A stretch of 64,000 nucleotides of DNA from Gracilariopsis chorda (GCA_003194525.1 NBIV01000084.1:1-64000), one strand, 5' to 3'. Shown: positions 1 through 10,678, counted from the first letter of the stretch. Program-made: numbers and translations. The notes: generated by a model not told the origin, from the sequence alone.

Positions 1-843
1 TTTTGCCGCTTTCGCGTGTTTATGATTATTACCACTATTAGCGGGTGTCTCAGCCCTCAGCGCATCCGCACTGTGCACCAGGTGCACACCTGTGCATGCG
101 CCGTGTGCCGCCAAGGCGTGAGTGGACAACGTGTGACACGGATAGTCAAGAGGAGGTTGGCACCACAGTGTGGACATTTAGTTAATTTATATTTATTATT
201 TATTATTTATCTACGCTACAGTAGGGGAGTTACTACACTATATAGTGGCTCGGCGACCTCGCCCTGACACTGAGTAAACTTCCCCAACCAGGGTTCTTGG
301 CTCTAAGTCTTTTCCGCTTTCGCGAGTCTTCTACACTCCTCGGAGGTAAAGCCGCGTTACTAACGGTAGACCTATCCACCCTGCGTCACTAGGAGTATCA
401 CCGCCTTGGGCATTGTCACTTAATTCACCACCGCCGTGTTCTCGCCCCTGTATAGGGTTCCTTTGTACCTTTTTCGTGGTCCCGTTGGCCCACACCCCGT
501 CGCCCCCAATCGGGCATCCCCCGTATTTCCCTTACCCCACTCTCGTGGTTTCCTACCCCTTTGTGTGGTTGCTCGTCACCGCTGACGCGTGTCTCTCGTG
601 CCGGTATCCCGTGACGTCTCCCCACTTACGTGGACTCGTACTCCTTGGAAGGGCTGTTTTCCCATTCGTGGTGATCCTAATCCTACCGTTTCAACTCTCC
701 CCGCTTGGCGTGAGGGTGAGCCTCGGCTTTACAACCCGACTTCGTCGTGCTCATCCGGAGAGGCTCCGTTCGCTGTGTTACCCTCCAGAGGGGAAGATCC
801 GAACGTCTTCGTGTGTTGTCCCGCTTGCGGGTATTGCACTACA
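1..843 (+). repeat. 5' LTR of element 1 (truncated by window edge)
   Basis: This matches 10733-11579 almost base for base and ends in TTGCACTACA at 843. It contains an AT-rich block at about 184-212 and a TATA-like CTATATAG near 237-244, a plausible core promoter. The full LTR, judged from the 3' copy, is about 901 bp, so about 55 bp are missing here. ORFs on either strand inside it are not credible genes, because the same DNA recurs as a non-coding repeat. Confidence 0.93.
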
Positions 844-846
844 AAG

Positions 847-866
847 TGGTCTCCCGACCTAGAATC
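847..866 (+). promoter_or_regulatory. Primer-binding site of element 1
   Basis: Three bases after the LTR comes TGGTCTCCCGACCTAGAATC. Its complement reads as a proper tRNA 3' end: CCA, discriminator A, a 7-nt acceptor strand TCGGGAG, a 5-nt T-stem strand CTAGG starting with the invariant C61, then loop bases G57 A58 T T. This internal fit to tRNA structure is strong evidence for a genuine tRNA primer site, although the tRNA species cannot be named from this window. Element 2 has a closely similar site. Confidence 0.8.
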
Positions 867-1243
867 GGAAACGGTTAGGTTTTGTATTACCTCTCCTCGG
901 AGATTCACTGTCCAAACTTTTGGTTTCTTACCACTTCGTGGGAGTTTTTGGTCTACACATGTCTCGGCGACCATCCTCCGCCGAACCCGCTGTCACGCGG
1001 AGTCGTTCCGTCAGTGACGTGGAACAGGCAGAGATCTCGAAGGTCCCGCTGGCCACCCTCGACGTGCCACTTTGAAAGGCAAGTCGAAGGGCCAAGACTC
1101 GTCGAGAGCCCAGAAACCCCCGCCTAAGGCGTTGAAGGACGCTCCCAACTCTGGTGTCGACCCGGCTTCTGCCGATGTAGCTGCACCCCGGAGGGAGAAC
1201 CCGATACCGACGCCCCCCTAGTGTCCAAGCGCAGCTTGATGAG

Positions 1244-3165
1244 GTGCGTGAAGCACACAATACCCTCGTGGAGGAGTTTGAAGTCCTGCGTGTCAGGTTT
1301 GATACCTCTTCTATGAAGGATTTGGCTGAGGACATTCGCCTTTTAAGGGCGGATGTCAACACTGTGTTGGAATGTTTTGGTGGTCCTGCCAACTATGTTG
1401 AGAATGTGGAAACCCGATTTGATCGTGTCAGTGCCCGTCTGAGGACGTTGGAGCAAACTATCTTGATGGATGACAACGTCCCGGGTGAGGCCGCTGCTGT
1501 CTCGCAAAAAGCGAAGCGCGAGAAGAAAGATTCTACCCGCCGCACTCGTAAGAAGCAGCCCAAGCACGATCCCGACTCGTCGGATTCCTCCCTGTCTTCA
1601 CAGGATTCTCACCATTCTGATGGTTCGGTGTCGTCGGATTCTTCGTCGGACGATGATCGTCGCCGACGCCCGTCCCATTCTAAACGGTCTTCTTCCACCC
1701 AAGGTGTGATTCGCCCCCGGAGGAAGGGGAGGAAACACTTAGGATTGAGGGAACTCAAATGTACTAATCCCCTCTACAAGAGGTTGGTATCGTACCGATA
1801 TTATCGGCTTGAGGACTCCTCATTGGATCGTACACCCCGTGGTACGGGTAAGGTGAAGGACTGCATAAAGCGTATGCAGCTTTCCCTTCGTAACCAGTCC
1901 TTTTCTGGAGAAGATCCCATATTGGTGTTAGACTTCCTCGGAAGGTTCGTTTCCGAAGCGGACATACTTGGTATGAACGAAGGACAGGCGTTTATTGCCC
2001 TACCGTATTTTCTACGTGGCCTCGCCGAGGATCAATACAACTCTGTAAGAGGTTCTTCCCGAGCCTCCGAAGGAGGTGTAACGTGCTGCCGGAAGCGGTT
2101 CAGTACCTCTTGCGATCCTACGCGACGAACAACGCTATTCAAGCGGCTATTCTCGCTTTACGCGATACCCGCCAGAAATCTGGAGAGACGGAAACCGAAT
2201 TCTCGGTACGCCTTAATAAGGCTTTCCACAGGTGTGGCAATGTTTACTCCTCTGGAGAGCGCTGCACCATGTACATCGATGGATTGGATCCGGCAATCCG
2301 TACGCTGGTGGCCCGATATCGGGAGGATCGTCGTAACACCACCTACCTGGAGTTGATTCAACACGCGCAAGCGGAAGGTGATGCACTTCGAGCTCGTATC
2401 CCTGCATCGAAGTCTCGTTCCGCCAAGGCGTTGATGATGGAAGCCAGTTCACCATCTTTATCGCTAGCAGCGAGTGGACGCCCTTCAAGGGACTACGATA
2501 ACGTGTACCTCGCTCAGGCCGGTGCTCAGTCTATTCCGACAACGGAACTGCCGTCCACGACGGATGCGTCCTACGACACAGCTCAGGAGAATTCCCTGCT
2601 GTATGTTGACGGACCCCGTGTTCACGGACCTCGCATTCCCTATTCGAATGGTGCCCTCCGGCAGAGTCGTCCCGGATGGAAGGATACCCGCCCAGCGGTG
2701 AGACACACGGATGCTCGTTCCGGTCAGCCGCCCCCACGCTCTGGAGTCATATGCCACATATGTTACGAACACGGTCACATTTCACCGGACTGCATCCTCA
2801 CTTTGAGAGAAGTAACCCGAGTGATCAGTAACTATGAAGCCCTTACTCCAGCGGAGAAGCAGACCGTTCCGATTGCATCGTACTTACGAGCGAAGACGGA
2901 CTTCCCCCGGAATATCCCGGATACGAACCCGCGACACGCGTTGCTTTCCCCTGCTGAGCAGGTCACTAACCCCCGTCTTGTTCGACAAGACACCCCCGCT
3001 AGCGCTCCACTGCTAGTGGTTCAGGATTCTGAGACCCGCCTCAGGCGGAACGGGCTCAGGAAAACTGATTTCGGGAGTCTCCCCTACGGGAGAGGCGCCC
3101 TCAGAGTTGAGGTTGAAGGCGCCCGAGGCGTCACTGCCTCGCTCCCCGGTCAAAATCCTTACTAG
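1244..3165 (+). pseudogene. gag region of element 1
   Basis: This is the capsid/nucleocapsid part of a Ty3/gypsy element. The first part has heptad-like helical sequence, then a Ser/Asp-rich and Arg/Lys-rich low-complexity stretch (about 1500-1740), then the retrotransposon gag fold (about 1850-2420). Near 2752-2795 there is a CCHC zinc knuckle with spacing C-x2-C-x4-H-x4-C (CHICYEHGHISPDC), which marks the nucleocapsid. The region reads in more than one frame, so it looks broken, by about one or two breaks. A Pro-rich tail runs up to the pol ORF. Confidence 0.85.
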
Positions 3166-3258
3166 GAAACAGGCCGTCTCAGACGTGAACTCTGAACACT
3201 TTGTGTTCTGCGTCGACCGTGGAAACGTGTTCGAAACAACCGGTTCCCGGACAGAGTT

Positions 3259-6200
3259 TTGGTAATGGCCAAGAGAAACTACAAGGTATATGCTGACCTT
3301 GGCCTTTCCACCCAGTTTATGGTGCGAGTTCTCACTGTTTTGGACACAGGTGCAGGCCCGAACTTCATCGTTGAGTCGCTCCTGCCACCGTCGTTGCAGT
3401 CTCAGATCCGCCATGGCGTGATACCGGATGTCGCGGATGCGAATGATAACCCGTTATCAACGGTTGGGACAATCGACCTGGTCGTGCGCCTTGGCTCCTT
3501 TCTTGTGAAACTCAACTTTATTGTTTGTCGGAAACTTGCCGCCCCTTTGATCTTGGGATGCGACTTCTGTGACAGATTCGTCGATGCCATCAGGCCCCGT
3601 CTAAGACGTGTGGAAATGGAAGACGGCTCCTCCGTTCCGATCGTACGTCGTCCTCTACGACGTGCCTCGAAGAAGCACGTTCCATTACCTGCTGCGCAGG
3701 AACCCCCACCGGCTTCCCGGGACTCTACAAAGCTCCGCGTTGCCGCGTCTGTCCAACTTCCACCGGAATCCCAAGTTTGGGTACGAGTCACTTCCCGTCA
3801 ACACGGTTTACGAGTAATTCAACCCCTTTCATCCTTATATGATAGGTATCAACTCGCCGTGGCGAATGGAGTAGCTCAAATTGAGCCCGACAAACCGTTC
3901 AACGTGCTGGTCGCCAATCTAGGCTCTACGCCCCAGTCACTGGTGAAAAACCAAGTCATTGGTTCGGTAATGCCCCACCCCACCGCGATGGTTCCCACGA
4001 GAATGACCGCCGCCGATGTCCTCGGTCTCGTTCACTCTAAGGAGGGGGAGGACACTGCCGTCCAAATGCCGAAATGCTCGGATGCTAAGCCCGTTCCAAC
4101 GAGTTACGACCGGATTGATCCCGTGAAAGAACTCGAGGAACTCGACCTCGGTCATGTGCCGGAATCGCACCGTGAACGTCTCCGTGAGATGCTACGGAAT
4201 TTCACCACGATGTGGGATGGCTCCCTAGGGGAGATTACTACAACGGAGCACCGGATTGACTTGCTACCTGATACCAGGCCGATCGCTCAGCACCCCTATA
4301 GGGCAGGCCCTAAAGCTCGAGAAGAGGAAGAATTCCAAGTGGAAAAGATGCTCCGAGCTGGAGTAATAGAACCGGCTCAGTCGCCGTGGGCATCCCCAGT
4401 GGTACTGGCTCCGAAACCGGATGGATCCTGGCGCTTTTGCATCGACTACCGTCGACTGAACGCCGTAACCATCAAGGATGTGTACCCGATCCCACGAATG
4501 GATGAGTACATCGATTCACTCGGAAATGCTACCGTTTTCACGGCTCTAGACGCCAATTGGGGATACTGGCAGGTGCCCGTCAGGGAACAGGACCGCGACA
4601 AGACTGCTTTTGTCTGTCACTCCGGACTCTACCGTTTCAAACGGATGCCTTTTGGTTTGACCAATGCTCCCGCTACTTTCCAGCGTGCTATCGACATACT
4701 ACTGGCTCGCTTCAAATGGCGTACATGCCTCGTCTACCTGGACGATATCATAGTATTCTCAGATAATCTGGATGACCACCTCACACACGTGAGAGATATC
4801 ATGACCACGCTACGTGAGGCTGGAGTTACTCTCAAGTTGAGGAAATGTGAGTTCTTTACAGATACAGTGAAGTATCTGGGCCACATAATCCGCCCTGGGC
4901 GTGTGATGATCGAGGAAGCTCGAGTTAAGTCGCTCCGTCAAGCGAAGGAACCCGCCACTCAAACGGAACTACGCTCCTTTCTAGGATTAGTCAACGTCTA
5001 TCGACGGTTTATCCCGAATTGTGCGGATATCTCAGCACCCTTGAACGCGCTCTTGCGGAAAGGCCAACCACCGAAATTGGAACCCTTTACGTCCGTCGAG
5101 ACGAAGGCGTTTAACTCCCTCAAGGAGGCTGTAACATCAGCACCGATCTTATCGTTACCGAAACCCGGACTACCGTTTACCGTAGACACGGATGCTAGTG
5201 ACTACCAAGTAGGTTGCGCTCTCTTTCAGACAACTCCCGAAGGAGAACGAACCCCTATTGGGTACTGGTCACGCTCACTGAATGTTCACGAGCGGAATTA
5301 CTCCGTCTCGGAGAAAGAGTGTCTTGCAGTTGTGTGGGCACTCTCCACTCTCCGCCCCTATCTTATGGGTGTGCACTTCACCGTTTACACGGATCACTCG
5401 TCATTACGATGGCTCATGACAGTCTCTGAACCGTCAGGCCGCTTAATGCGTTGGAGGCTCCGCCTTGCGGAATTCGACTTCGAGGTGATCTACAAGAAGG
5501 GCACAAAGAACGCTCAGGCGGACGCGCTGTCGCGTTTACCCACGGATGGTGAAACTCTACCCGCTGGGGACGAGGACATTCCTTGCTTCGTCGTCGACGG
5601 TCGAGAACCGGAGAACCCGGACCGTGAACCCGATAACTCGGATGAAGAACCGGAATCGGATGATGAACTGGACGCACTACTCGTCTCGGACGATGCTCAG
5701 AAACCCCCACCGGGTAATTTCGTGCCAATACCCCCGGAGGAGATGGTCAGAGAACAACAAGGTGATCCCTTCTGTACTCAGATTCGCGCCCGACTTAATG
5801 GCGGTGCGCAACTCCCTTTCGAGGTGAATGATGTTGGATACCTCGTCAGGACGGTTCAAACAACCCCACAGGTAGTGGTACCGCATACTCTACAATCTAG
5901 AGTGTTGCACTTGTCGCACTATGCGAAACTTGGTGGACACGCCGGTGGACGGAAACTTTACCTCACGTTGCGACGGAGTTACTATTGGCCAGCCATGGCT
6001 GTGGACTGCTACGCGACTGTGCGGTCATGCACGGAGTGTGCCAAAAACCGGGTCAAACTCCGGAAGCACTCAACGAAGTTGAAGTTATTCCCAGCACGGG
6101 CCCCTCTCGAGTTTGTCGCAATTGACCTCTTGGGACCGCTGCTCACCACAAAGCGTGGACATAAGTTTTTACTCGTTATCACGGATCGTTTCTCCAAGTT

Positions 6201-8619
6201 GGTTCGCACCGTACCTTTACGGAAGATATCCGCTTTCGCGGTGGCGCAAGCCTTCGTCACCCATTGGGTATTTGTCTACGGACCACCGGTTAACATTCTA
6301 TCCGATAACGGAAAGCAATTCGCATCGCGATTCTTTGAGGACGTGTGTCGGATTCTCGATATCAAGAATCTGTTCACAACGACCTACCACCCCCAGTGTA
6401 ATGGGCAAGTCGAGCGGTTTAACCGAACGCTGTTAGCCTCTCTCCGTTCTTACGTTGCTGATCACCCCAAAACATGGGACCTGTACACTGACGCCTTGAC
6501 GTTTGCGTATAACACACAGGTACACCGTACAACGGGTTTGACTCCATTTGAATTGGTACTTTCGCGTCATCCGCCCGCCGTAGCGTTGGAACCCCAGCCT
6601 ACGCTGGCAAACTTCCCTTCCGTGAAGGATTATCGCCAACGATGGAAAGCGTGGCTTACGAAGTTAATCCCGGTCGCCCGGAGCTCCATGGCACGAGCAC
6701 AGGCCGCGTACAAGCGTGATTTTGACTCTCGTGTACGAGGTACAGCACCGCCAATTACGGAGGGTGACTACGTCTTCGTCCGTAAGGAGCACTGGAACCC
6801 TGATAAGGAGAAACGGCATAAGCTCTCACCCGTCGCGGACGGTCCCTACAAGGTCATATCAGTGGATAACGACACCTTAGTGGTGGAAATGAACGACGCT
6901 CATGAGCGGATTTCCCGCGATCGCGTTGTTATGGCACCGCCACCCTCCGTAGAGGTTGCTTACCAAGATGAGAACCAACACACCCCAGTGGAACAACCCA
7001 CATCTGTGGTTAACAGGCCTTCTGTGTTGCCACACCCTTCAAGGGGACTCTCAGATATACCGTCCTTATCGGACGCAGGCCCGAATGGCCTTTCTTCTCT
7101 AACGCCACCGCGCGGTGTCTATCCCCGCAGTTTGGGCGCTTCTACCACTCCCCATGCCGCTCCATCTAAGGAGGGGGAGGAGAACCCTAACTCTCGTCGA
7201 GAGACTGAAACCGCTTCGTCGCGTCATGACAACCGTGGTGCACGGACCTCCGGACACATCGAAAAGGACAATAGTGGACCGAGAGTTCCGTCTACTGACG
7301 TGCCATCTTCGCATTTGCGCGCTACAGCTCCCGCTGAACCCTCTCGAGGAATTTCTACCGCATCTGCGCCAGATCGCACTCCCCACCGGGATTCTAGTCG
7401 TCAAAATGCACCACGCAGTGGGAAGTCTCTCGCCAAAGTGAAATCGTTGCAGGAAACTATTCGCGTTCGCGATACTGAACCGGCTGTGCCGTCGAGCGTT
7501 GATCCGCATTCCGTGGGTCACGGTTCGTCAACAACAGCTACGCTGGATAATGCAGAGCAGGCCCTCGCGGGATCCTCTGAGCCGACTACACCGGACGTGG
7601 TAACTCCTACTGCACGGCAGAACACACCGGCCAGGCCGGGCAAGCACACCGTACAGGACGGAAGGAAAACGACCAGCAAGCTGGATTCTGGTTTAGGACC
7701 ATCGCGCAGTCGCGAACTCACTCCGAGTGTCTCGGTTGATCCCGACAGTGTCGCCGAAGTCGCACCGGTCACTCCGGAAGGAAAGCACGTCAAAGACGGA
7801 AATACTTCGTCGCCGAAGCGAGACAACACACCGGCAGCACCGTTGCAACCGCCCTCACGTGAGGAGGCGGAACGCAACACGGCGCGGACAACCCTCGACC
7901 ATCCGTTGCAAACGGCACGTGACCCCGACACCGTACGGACGGCAAAGGCACCAATTACCGCCCGAGGCGAGTCGACGCGTACTGTACGACGCACCGTGGC
8001 GCAACCGACTTCGTCGTCTGAAGCACCCCCGTCAAGACGGATATCTACACACAAACCTGTGGTTCGCGACCCAGATGCTCATCTTTCAGATGCGTTAGAA
8101 GCCCCTCAAAGGGTATCGTCAATAGACGCCCCCTCAAGGAGTGAAGAAACCGCGAAGCGGGATACTTTAACCCACAGCAAGGGTCCCGATACGCACCATC
8201 AAGTGGTCGACGCAACCGGCCGTGCCGAGGACCTCCAGGCCCGCGAAGCGGATGAACCTACCCGGAAACCGGTTAATGACCCCTCTAAGGGCATGGACAG
8301 GCAGTACCAAGCCATGCCCCTTCCGGGGAAGACTGTCCAACACCCACCAGTGGTGGTAGAGCCTGCCGTGCAGGACGCGATAATGCGAACACGGCGAGGC
8401 CGGGAAGTCTACAAACAGGAGTTTGTTGTTGACCACATTGTGGAACATTCTTACCATCCAGATGGTTACATCCAGTACCGCGTACGCTGGTACGGTTTCG
8501 GGCCCGAATATGATTCGGATGAGCCGATAGAGCACCTCCCACGTTCGAAAGTGGTTTCATATCATCGCAGAACGCGAACAGGAATCCCGGCATCGGTGAT
8601 ACACGCCCAAGTGGGATAA
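3259..8619 (+). CDS. pol: pol polyprotein with C-terminal chromodomain (element 1)
   Basis: One open frame of about 1786 codons. Visible domains: aspartic protease with LDTGAGPNFI near residue 30; reverse transcriptase with VYLDDIIVF near residue 493; RNase H with DTDASDYQVG near 642; integrase zinc-binding HHCC (H-x-H ... SCTECAKNR) at about 882-930; integrase core D-D-E with AIDLLGPL (about 955), LSDNGKQF (about 1015) and NGQVERFNR (about 1051). After the integrase comes a linker of more than 450 residues, low-complexity and rich in Ser, Thr, Pro and Arg (about 1230-1710), then a chromodomain (about 1714-1770, VRWYGFGPEYDSDEP). Chromodomains steer integration to modified chromatin in this clade; the long linker is unusual. 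No ATG is needed at the left edge if it is made as part of a Gag-Pol product, as is common in the family. Confidence 0.95.
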   Translation: MVMAKRNYKVYADLGLSTQFMVRVLTVLDTGAGPNFIVESLLPPSLQSQIRHGVIPDVADANDNPLSTVGTIDLVVRLGSFLVKLNFIVCRKLAAPLILGCDFCDRFVDAIRPRLRRVEMEDGSSVPIVRRPLRRASKKHVPLPAAQEPPPASRDSTKLRVAASVQLPPESQVWVRVTSRQHGLRVIQPLSSLYDRYQLAVANGVAQIEPDKPFNVLVANLGSTPQSLVKNQVIGSVMPHPTAMVPTRMTAADVLGLVHSKEGEDTAVQMPKCSDAKPVPTSYDRIDPVKELEELDLGHVPESHRERLREMLRNFTTMWDGSLGEITTTEHRIDLLPDTRPIAQHPYRAGPKAREEEEFQVEKMLRAGVIEPAQSPWASPVVLAPKPDGSWRFCIDYRRLNAVTIKDVYPIPRMDEYIDSLGNATVFTALDANWGYWQVPVREQDRDKTAFVCHSGLYRFKRMPFGLTNAPATFQRAIDILLARFKWRTCLVYLDDIIVFSDNLDDHLTHVRDIMTTLREAGVTLKLRKCEFFTDTVKYLGHIIRPGRVMIEEARVKSLRQAKEPATQTELRSFLGLVNVYRRFIPNCADISAPLNALLRKGQPPKLEPFTSVETKAFNSLKEAVTSAPILSLPKPGLPFTVDTDASDYQVGCALFQTTPEGERTPIGYWSRSLNVHERNYSVSEKECLAVVWALSTLRPYLMGVHFTVYTDHSSLRWLMTVSEPSGRLMRWRLRLAEFDFEVIYKKGTKNAQADALSRLPTDGETLPAGDEDIPCFVVDGREPENPDREPDNSDEEPESDDELDALLVSDDAQKPPPGNFVPIPPEEMVREQQGDPFCTQIRARLNGGAQLPFEVNDVGYLVRTVQTTPQVVVPHTLQSRVLHLSHYAKLGGHAGGRKLYLTLRRSYYWPAMAVDCYATVRSCTECAKNRVKLRKHSTKLKLFPARAPLEFVAIDLLGPLLTTKRGHKFLLVITDRFSKLVRTVPLRKISAFAVAQAFVTHWVFVYGPPVNILSDNGKQFASRFFEDVCRILDIKNLFTTTYHPQCNGQVERFNRTLLASLRSYVADHPKTWDLYTDALTFAYNTQVHRTTGLTPFELVLSRHPPAVALEPQPTLANFPSVKDYRQRWKAWLTKLIPVARSSMARAQAAYKRDFDSRVRGTAPPITEGDYVFVRKEHWNPDKEKRHKLSPVADGPYKVISVDNDTLVVEMNDAHERISRDRVVMAPPPSVEVAYQDENQHTPVEQPTSVVNRPSVLPHPSRGLSDIPSLSDAGPNGLSSLTPPRGVYPRSLGASTTPHAAPSKEGEENPNSRRETETASSRHDNRGARTSGHIEKDNSGPRVPSTDVPSSHLRATAPAEPSRGISTASAPDRTPHRDSSRQNAPRSGKSLAKVKSLQETIRVRDTEPAVPSSVDPHSVGHGSSTTATLDNAEQALAGSSEPTTPDVVTPTARQNTPARPGKHTVQDGRKTTSKLDSGLGPSRSRELTPSVSVDPDSVAEVAPVTPEGKHVKDGNTSSPKRDNTPAAPLQPPSREEAERNTARTTLDHPLQTARDPDTVRTAKAPITARGESTRTVRRTVAQPTSSSEAPPSRRISTHKPVVRDPDAHLSDALEAPQRVSSIDAPSRSEETAKRDTLTHSKGPDTHHQVVDATGRAEDLQAREADEPTRKPVNDPSKGMDRQYQAMPLPGKTVQHPPVVVEPAVQDAIMRTRRGREVYKQEFVVDHIVEHSYHPDGYIQYRVRWYGFGPEYDSDEPIEHLPRSKVVSYHRRTRTGIPASVIHAQVG

Positions 8620-8832
8620 GCAAGCCACTGCGGTGGAAGGAAGGAAATGAAGGATCGAGTTGTGGTGTGGAAAGGAAGAAAGGAAAGGAAAGAAGAAGGA
8701 ACACAAGTCAACTTGGATTTTATTCGATACGATCGATGGAACACCGACTAGTCGAAGGACTACACTACGTCACAAGGTTGCACCCCCATGGTGAGGGAAC
8801 ACGCCCCCTTACGGGTTGGAACTGCCCCCACC

Positions 8833-9123
8833 TTAGTGGTTATTTCCCTGGAGTCGGGCTATCAGAGCATCCCGCATCGCGGTGACATCGCCACTGGCCT
8901 CGTTACCTCCCAGCCCCACTTGGCGGAGGAACTGAGAGATCACGGCAGCCTGACCCGCAGGGGCCACGTTCGCCTCACCTGGCGTAGAGGACCCACCAGT
9001 GGGAAGACCGACCGACGGATTGGACGGCTGACTCGCAGGGGCGACTCCAGGAGCATCCATACCATATGGTTCTCCCTCTGCCTCGGCGTGACCGGCACCT
9101 TCGTCGGGCTCGTTGTCGAACAT
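8833..9123 (-). other. Second antisense open stretch of element 1
   Basis: A 96-codon reverse-strand stretch lies downstream (in the antisense direction) of the 408-codon ORF. It is rich in Gly, Pro, Ala, Asp and Glu, and ends with a possible helix (VISQFLRQVGLGG). It may be the remains or tail of the same antisense gene or a separate small ORF; I do not link them. The DNA from 8620 to 8832 holds the 3' flank of pol, purine-rich at 8631-8700, and nothing else I recognise. Confidence 0.35.
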
Positions 9124-9416
9124 CGGATCCTCACCGTCGTAGACGTTGTAGTACTCATCGGCGTCAACAAACCGGTCGGATGCCCCTCGGGGATATATCT
9201 CGGTGCAAACCGGAGCTCGTTCGCTTCCTCCGCGGAGATCTCATGCCCCTCCCAAGGGTTGAAGTAGATGAAGTCACCCGCGAGCGGAGTTCGACGCCCT
9301 GGCGACAGGTCCTGTATCCGGCTACCGGCAGTACGCCCACTCTGCTCTAGAGGAACGAAGCCCAGTCAACCTGGTCGATGAAATCGAGGAGCCCCGCTAC
9401 TTCGTCAGCGTTTGCC

Positions 9417-10643
9417 TCACCACCTAGTGGGATTCGTAAGTCCAGCAGCTCGGATGGCGGCACGGACCCGCAACGGGATGAACCACAGTCTGTACTGGTC
9501 ATAAACCTCCCAGAGGATGAAAGCCGCTGTGCGGACCGCCCATTCGGTGACCACCACGGACCAGAGCCCGGACTGAGGATCCTCGATGAGGTATGAGCCG
9601 TAATACGTGATCACGGGAGGCAACTCGATGTAGCAACCTCGGCACGCTTCGAGATGCGACCACCACGGTGGAATCGGAACGTACCGACCCCGTCGGTTGA
9701 CCACGCGGATGCGTTCGACTTCTACGTTCTGATACGGAATCAAATACCCGAATCGGGACCGTGCTCGCCGCTCAAAGCGTATCATCGACAAGAAGTTGGC
9801 CCTCGCTAAGCGACGCATATAGCGGAATTCAGCCCGAATGATCGGTCGTGTCCAGCACACCGCGTCTTGGCGCGCCGCGGGAATGCTTCTCCACAAGAGT
9901 GGCTCCAAACCCGCGAGGCGGTCGAGGTACCCCATTTCACCTTGGGTGCGATACAATCCGATGTCGGAGCCCATACCATCGGGGATGGGATACTCAAAGG
10001 GAGCCCGGCGAAGCCGTTGATGAGCGAATAAGACCAACGCCGCGTGCGCGGAAGCTGCTGATTCCCGACCCCGTCGGATTACCGTGTGCACGGGTATCGC
10101 TACGCGATTGTGCCAATCCCACGAAGTGGTCACGATTGCCGGAACGTCACCCGGGAGCATTCCGTTTCCATCGGTATACATCGCCAGAAGCGCATCATTG
10201 AACACCGCAGTCGGATGGAACCACGGCGCCAGCCGGAGAGTCATCGCATGTTGCGAAGGCTGCAGCCCGACCAGCATGTCGTACGACGGCCACGCTGCCA
10301 TTACATACCCTCCCGTGGGAGCCGCACTCGCATTTGCGCCTGTTTGTTGCGACGGAGTCAAGAGACCGCTCTGCGGTAGAGGCACGGAATGAAATCCGGA
10401 GAAGTACTGTAACGGTTTGTTGCTGCCGGTGTTGCCGTTGTTGTTGTTGTTGTTCATCGTAGATGAAGGAAGCCGAGTAATCGGAGAAGAAGGCCGCGAA
10501 AGCCTATGTGTTGTTGGAAGAACCTCGGAAGAGTTGGTCGCAGATTCGCTGTTCGCAGCTAGGTGCTCGTTACCCAGAGTGGGATGGAGAACCGGCGAAC
10601 CGGACTTACATTTAAGGACCTTGCCCGGTGCTTCCGTCGCCAT
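9417..10643 (-). CDS. Antisense ORF between pol and 3' LTR, 408 aa, unknown function
   Basis: An ATG-started 408-codon ORF runs opposite to gag-pol. Its start lies about 35 bp inside the 3' LTR boundary, so an antisense transcript started in that LTR could express it. Residues 1-130 are low-complexity (Ser/Thr/Pro, then a poly-Asn run encoded by a GTT-type triplet repeat at about 10434-10456). Residues from about 130 to the end look globular, with many aromatic and Arg residues (for example WWSHLEACRGCY). I recognise no domain. Antisense accessory ORFs at this place are known in some plant Ty3/gypsy elements of the Tat group, but similarity to them is not shown here. It may have a cellular origin or be specific to the element. 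Real coding is supported by length and by the absence of any competing sense ORF. Confidence 0.65.
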   Translation of the reverse strand: MATEAPGKVLKCKSGSPVLHPTLGNEHLAANSESATNSSEVLPTTHRLSRPSSPITRLPSSTMNNNNNNGNTGSNKPLQYFSGFHSVPLPQSGLLTPSQQTGANASAAPTGGYVMAAWPSYDMLVGLQPSQHAMTLRLAPWFHPTAVFNDALLAMYTDGNGMLPGDVPAIVTTSWDWHNRVAIPVHTVIRRGRESAASAHAALVLFAHQRLRRAPFEYPIPDGMGSDIGLYRTQGEMGYLDRLAGLEPLLWRSIPAARQDAVCWTRPIIRAEFRYMRRLARANFLSMIRFERRARSRFGYLIPYQNVEVERIRVVNRRGRYVPIPPWWSHLEACRGCYIELPPVITYYGSYLIEDPQSGLWSVVVTEWAVRTAAFILWEVYDQYRLWFIPLRVRAAIRAAGLTNPTRW

Positions 10644-10666
10644 CGTGGATGTCGTATTCGCACCTC

Positions 10667-10678
10667 AGGAGGGGGATA
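10667..10678 (+). promoter_or_regulatory. Polypurine tract of element 1
   Basis: A purine-rich run AGGAGGGGGATA lies directly before the TG that opens the 3' LTR. This is the normal place for the primer of plus-strand DNA synthesis in LTR retrotransposons. Confidence 0.65.

Noticed and set aside
413-1392. Overlapping ORFs of 80-154 codons on both strands in and just after the 5' LTR
   Set aside because: The LTR part recurs at the other end of the element as a non-coding repeat with indels between copies, and the reverse ORF lies against gag. They are shadows.
7099-8054. Reverse ORFs of 140 and 178 codons opposite the pol linker
   Set aside because: They lie against the low-complexity linker of an intact pol frame, where codon bias opens the opposite strand; their content is not protein-like.
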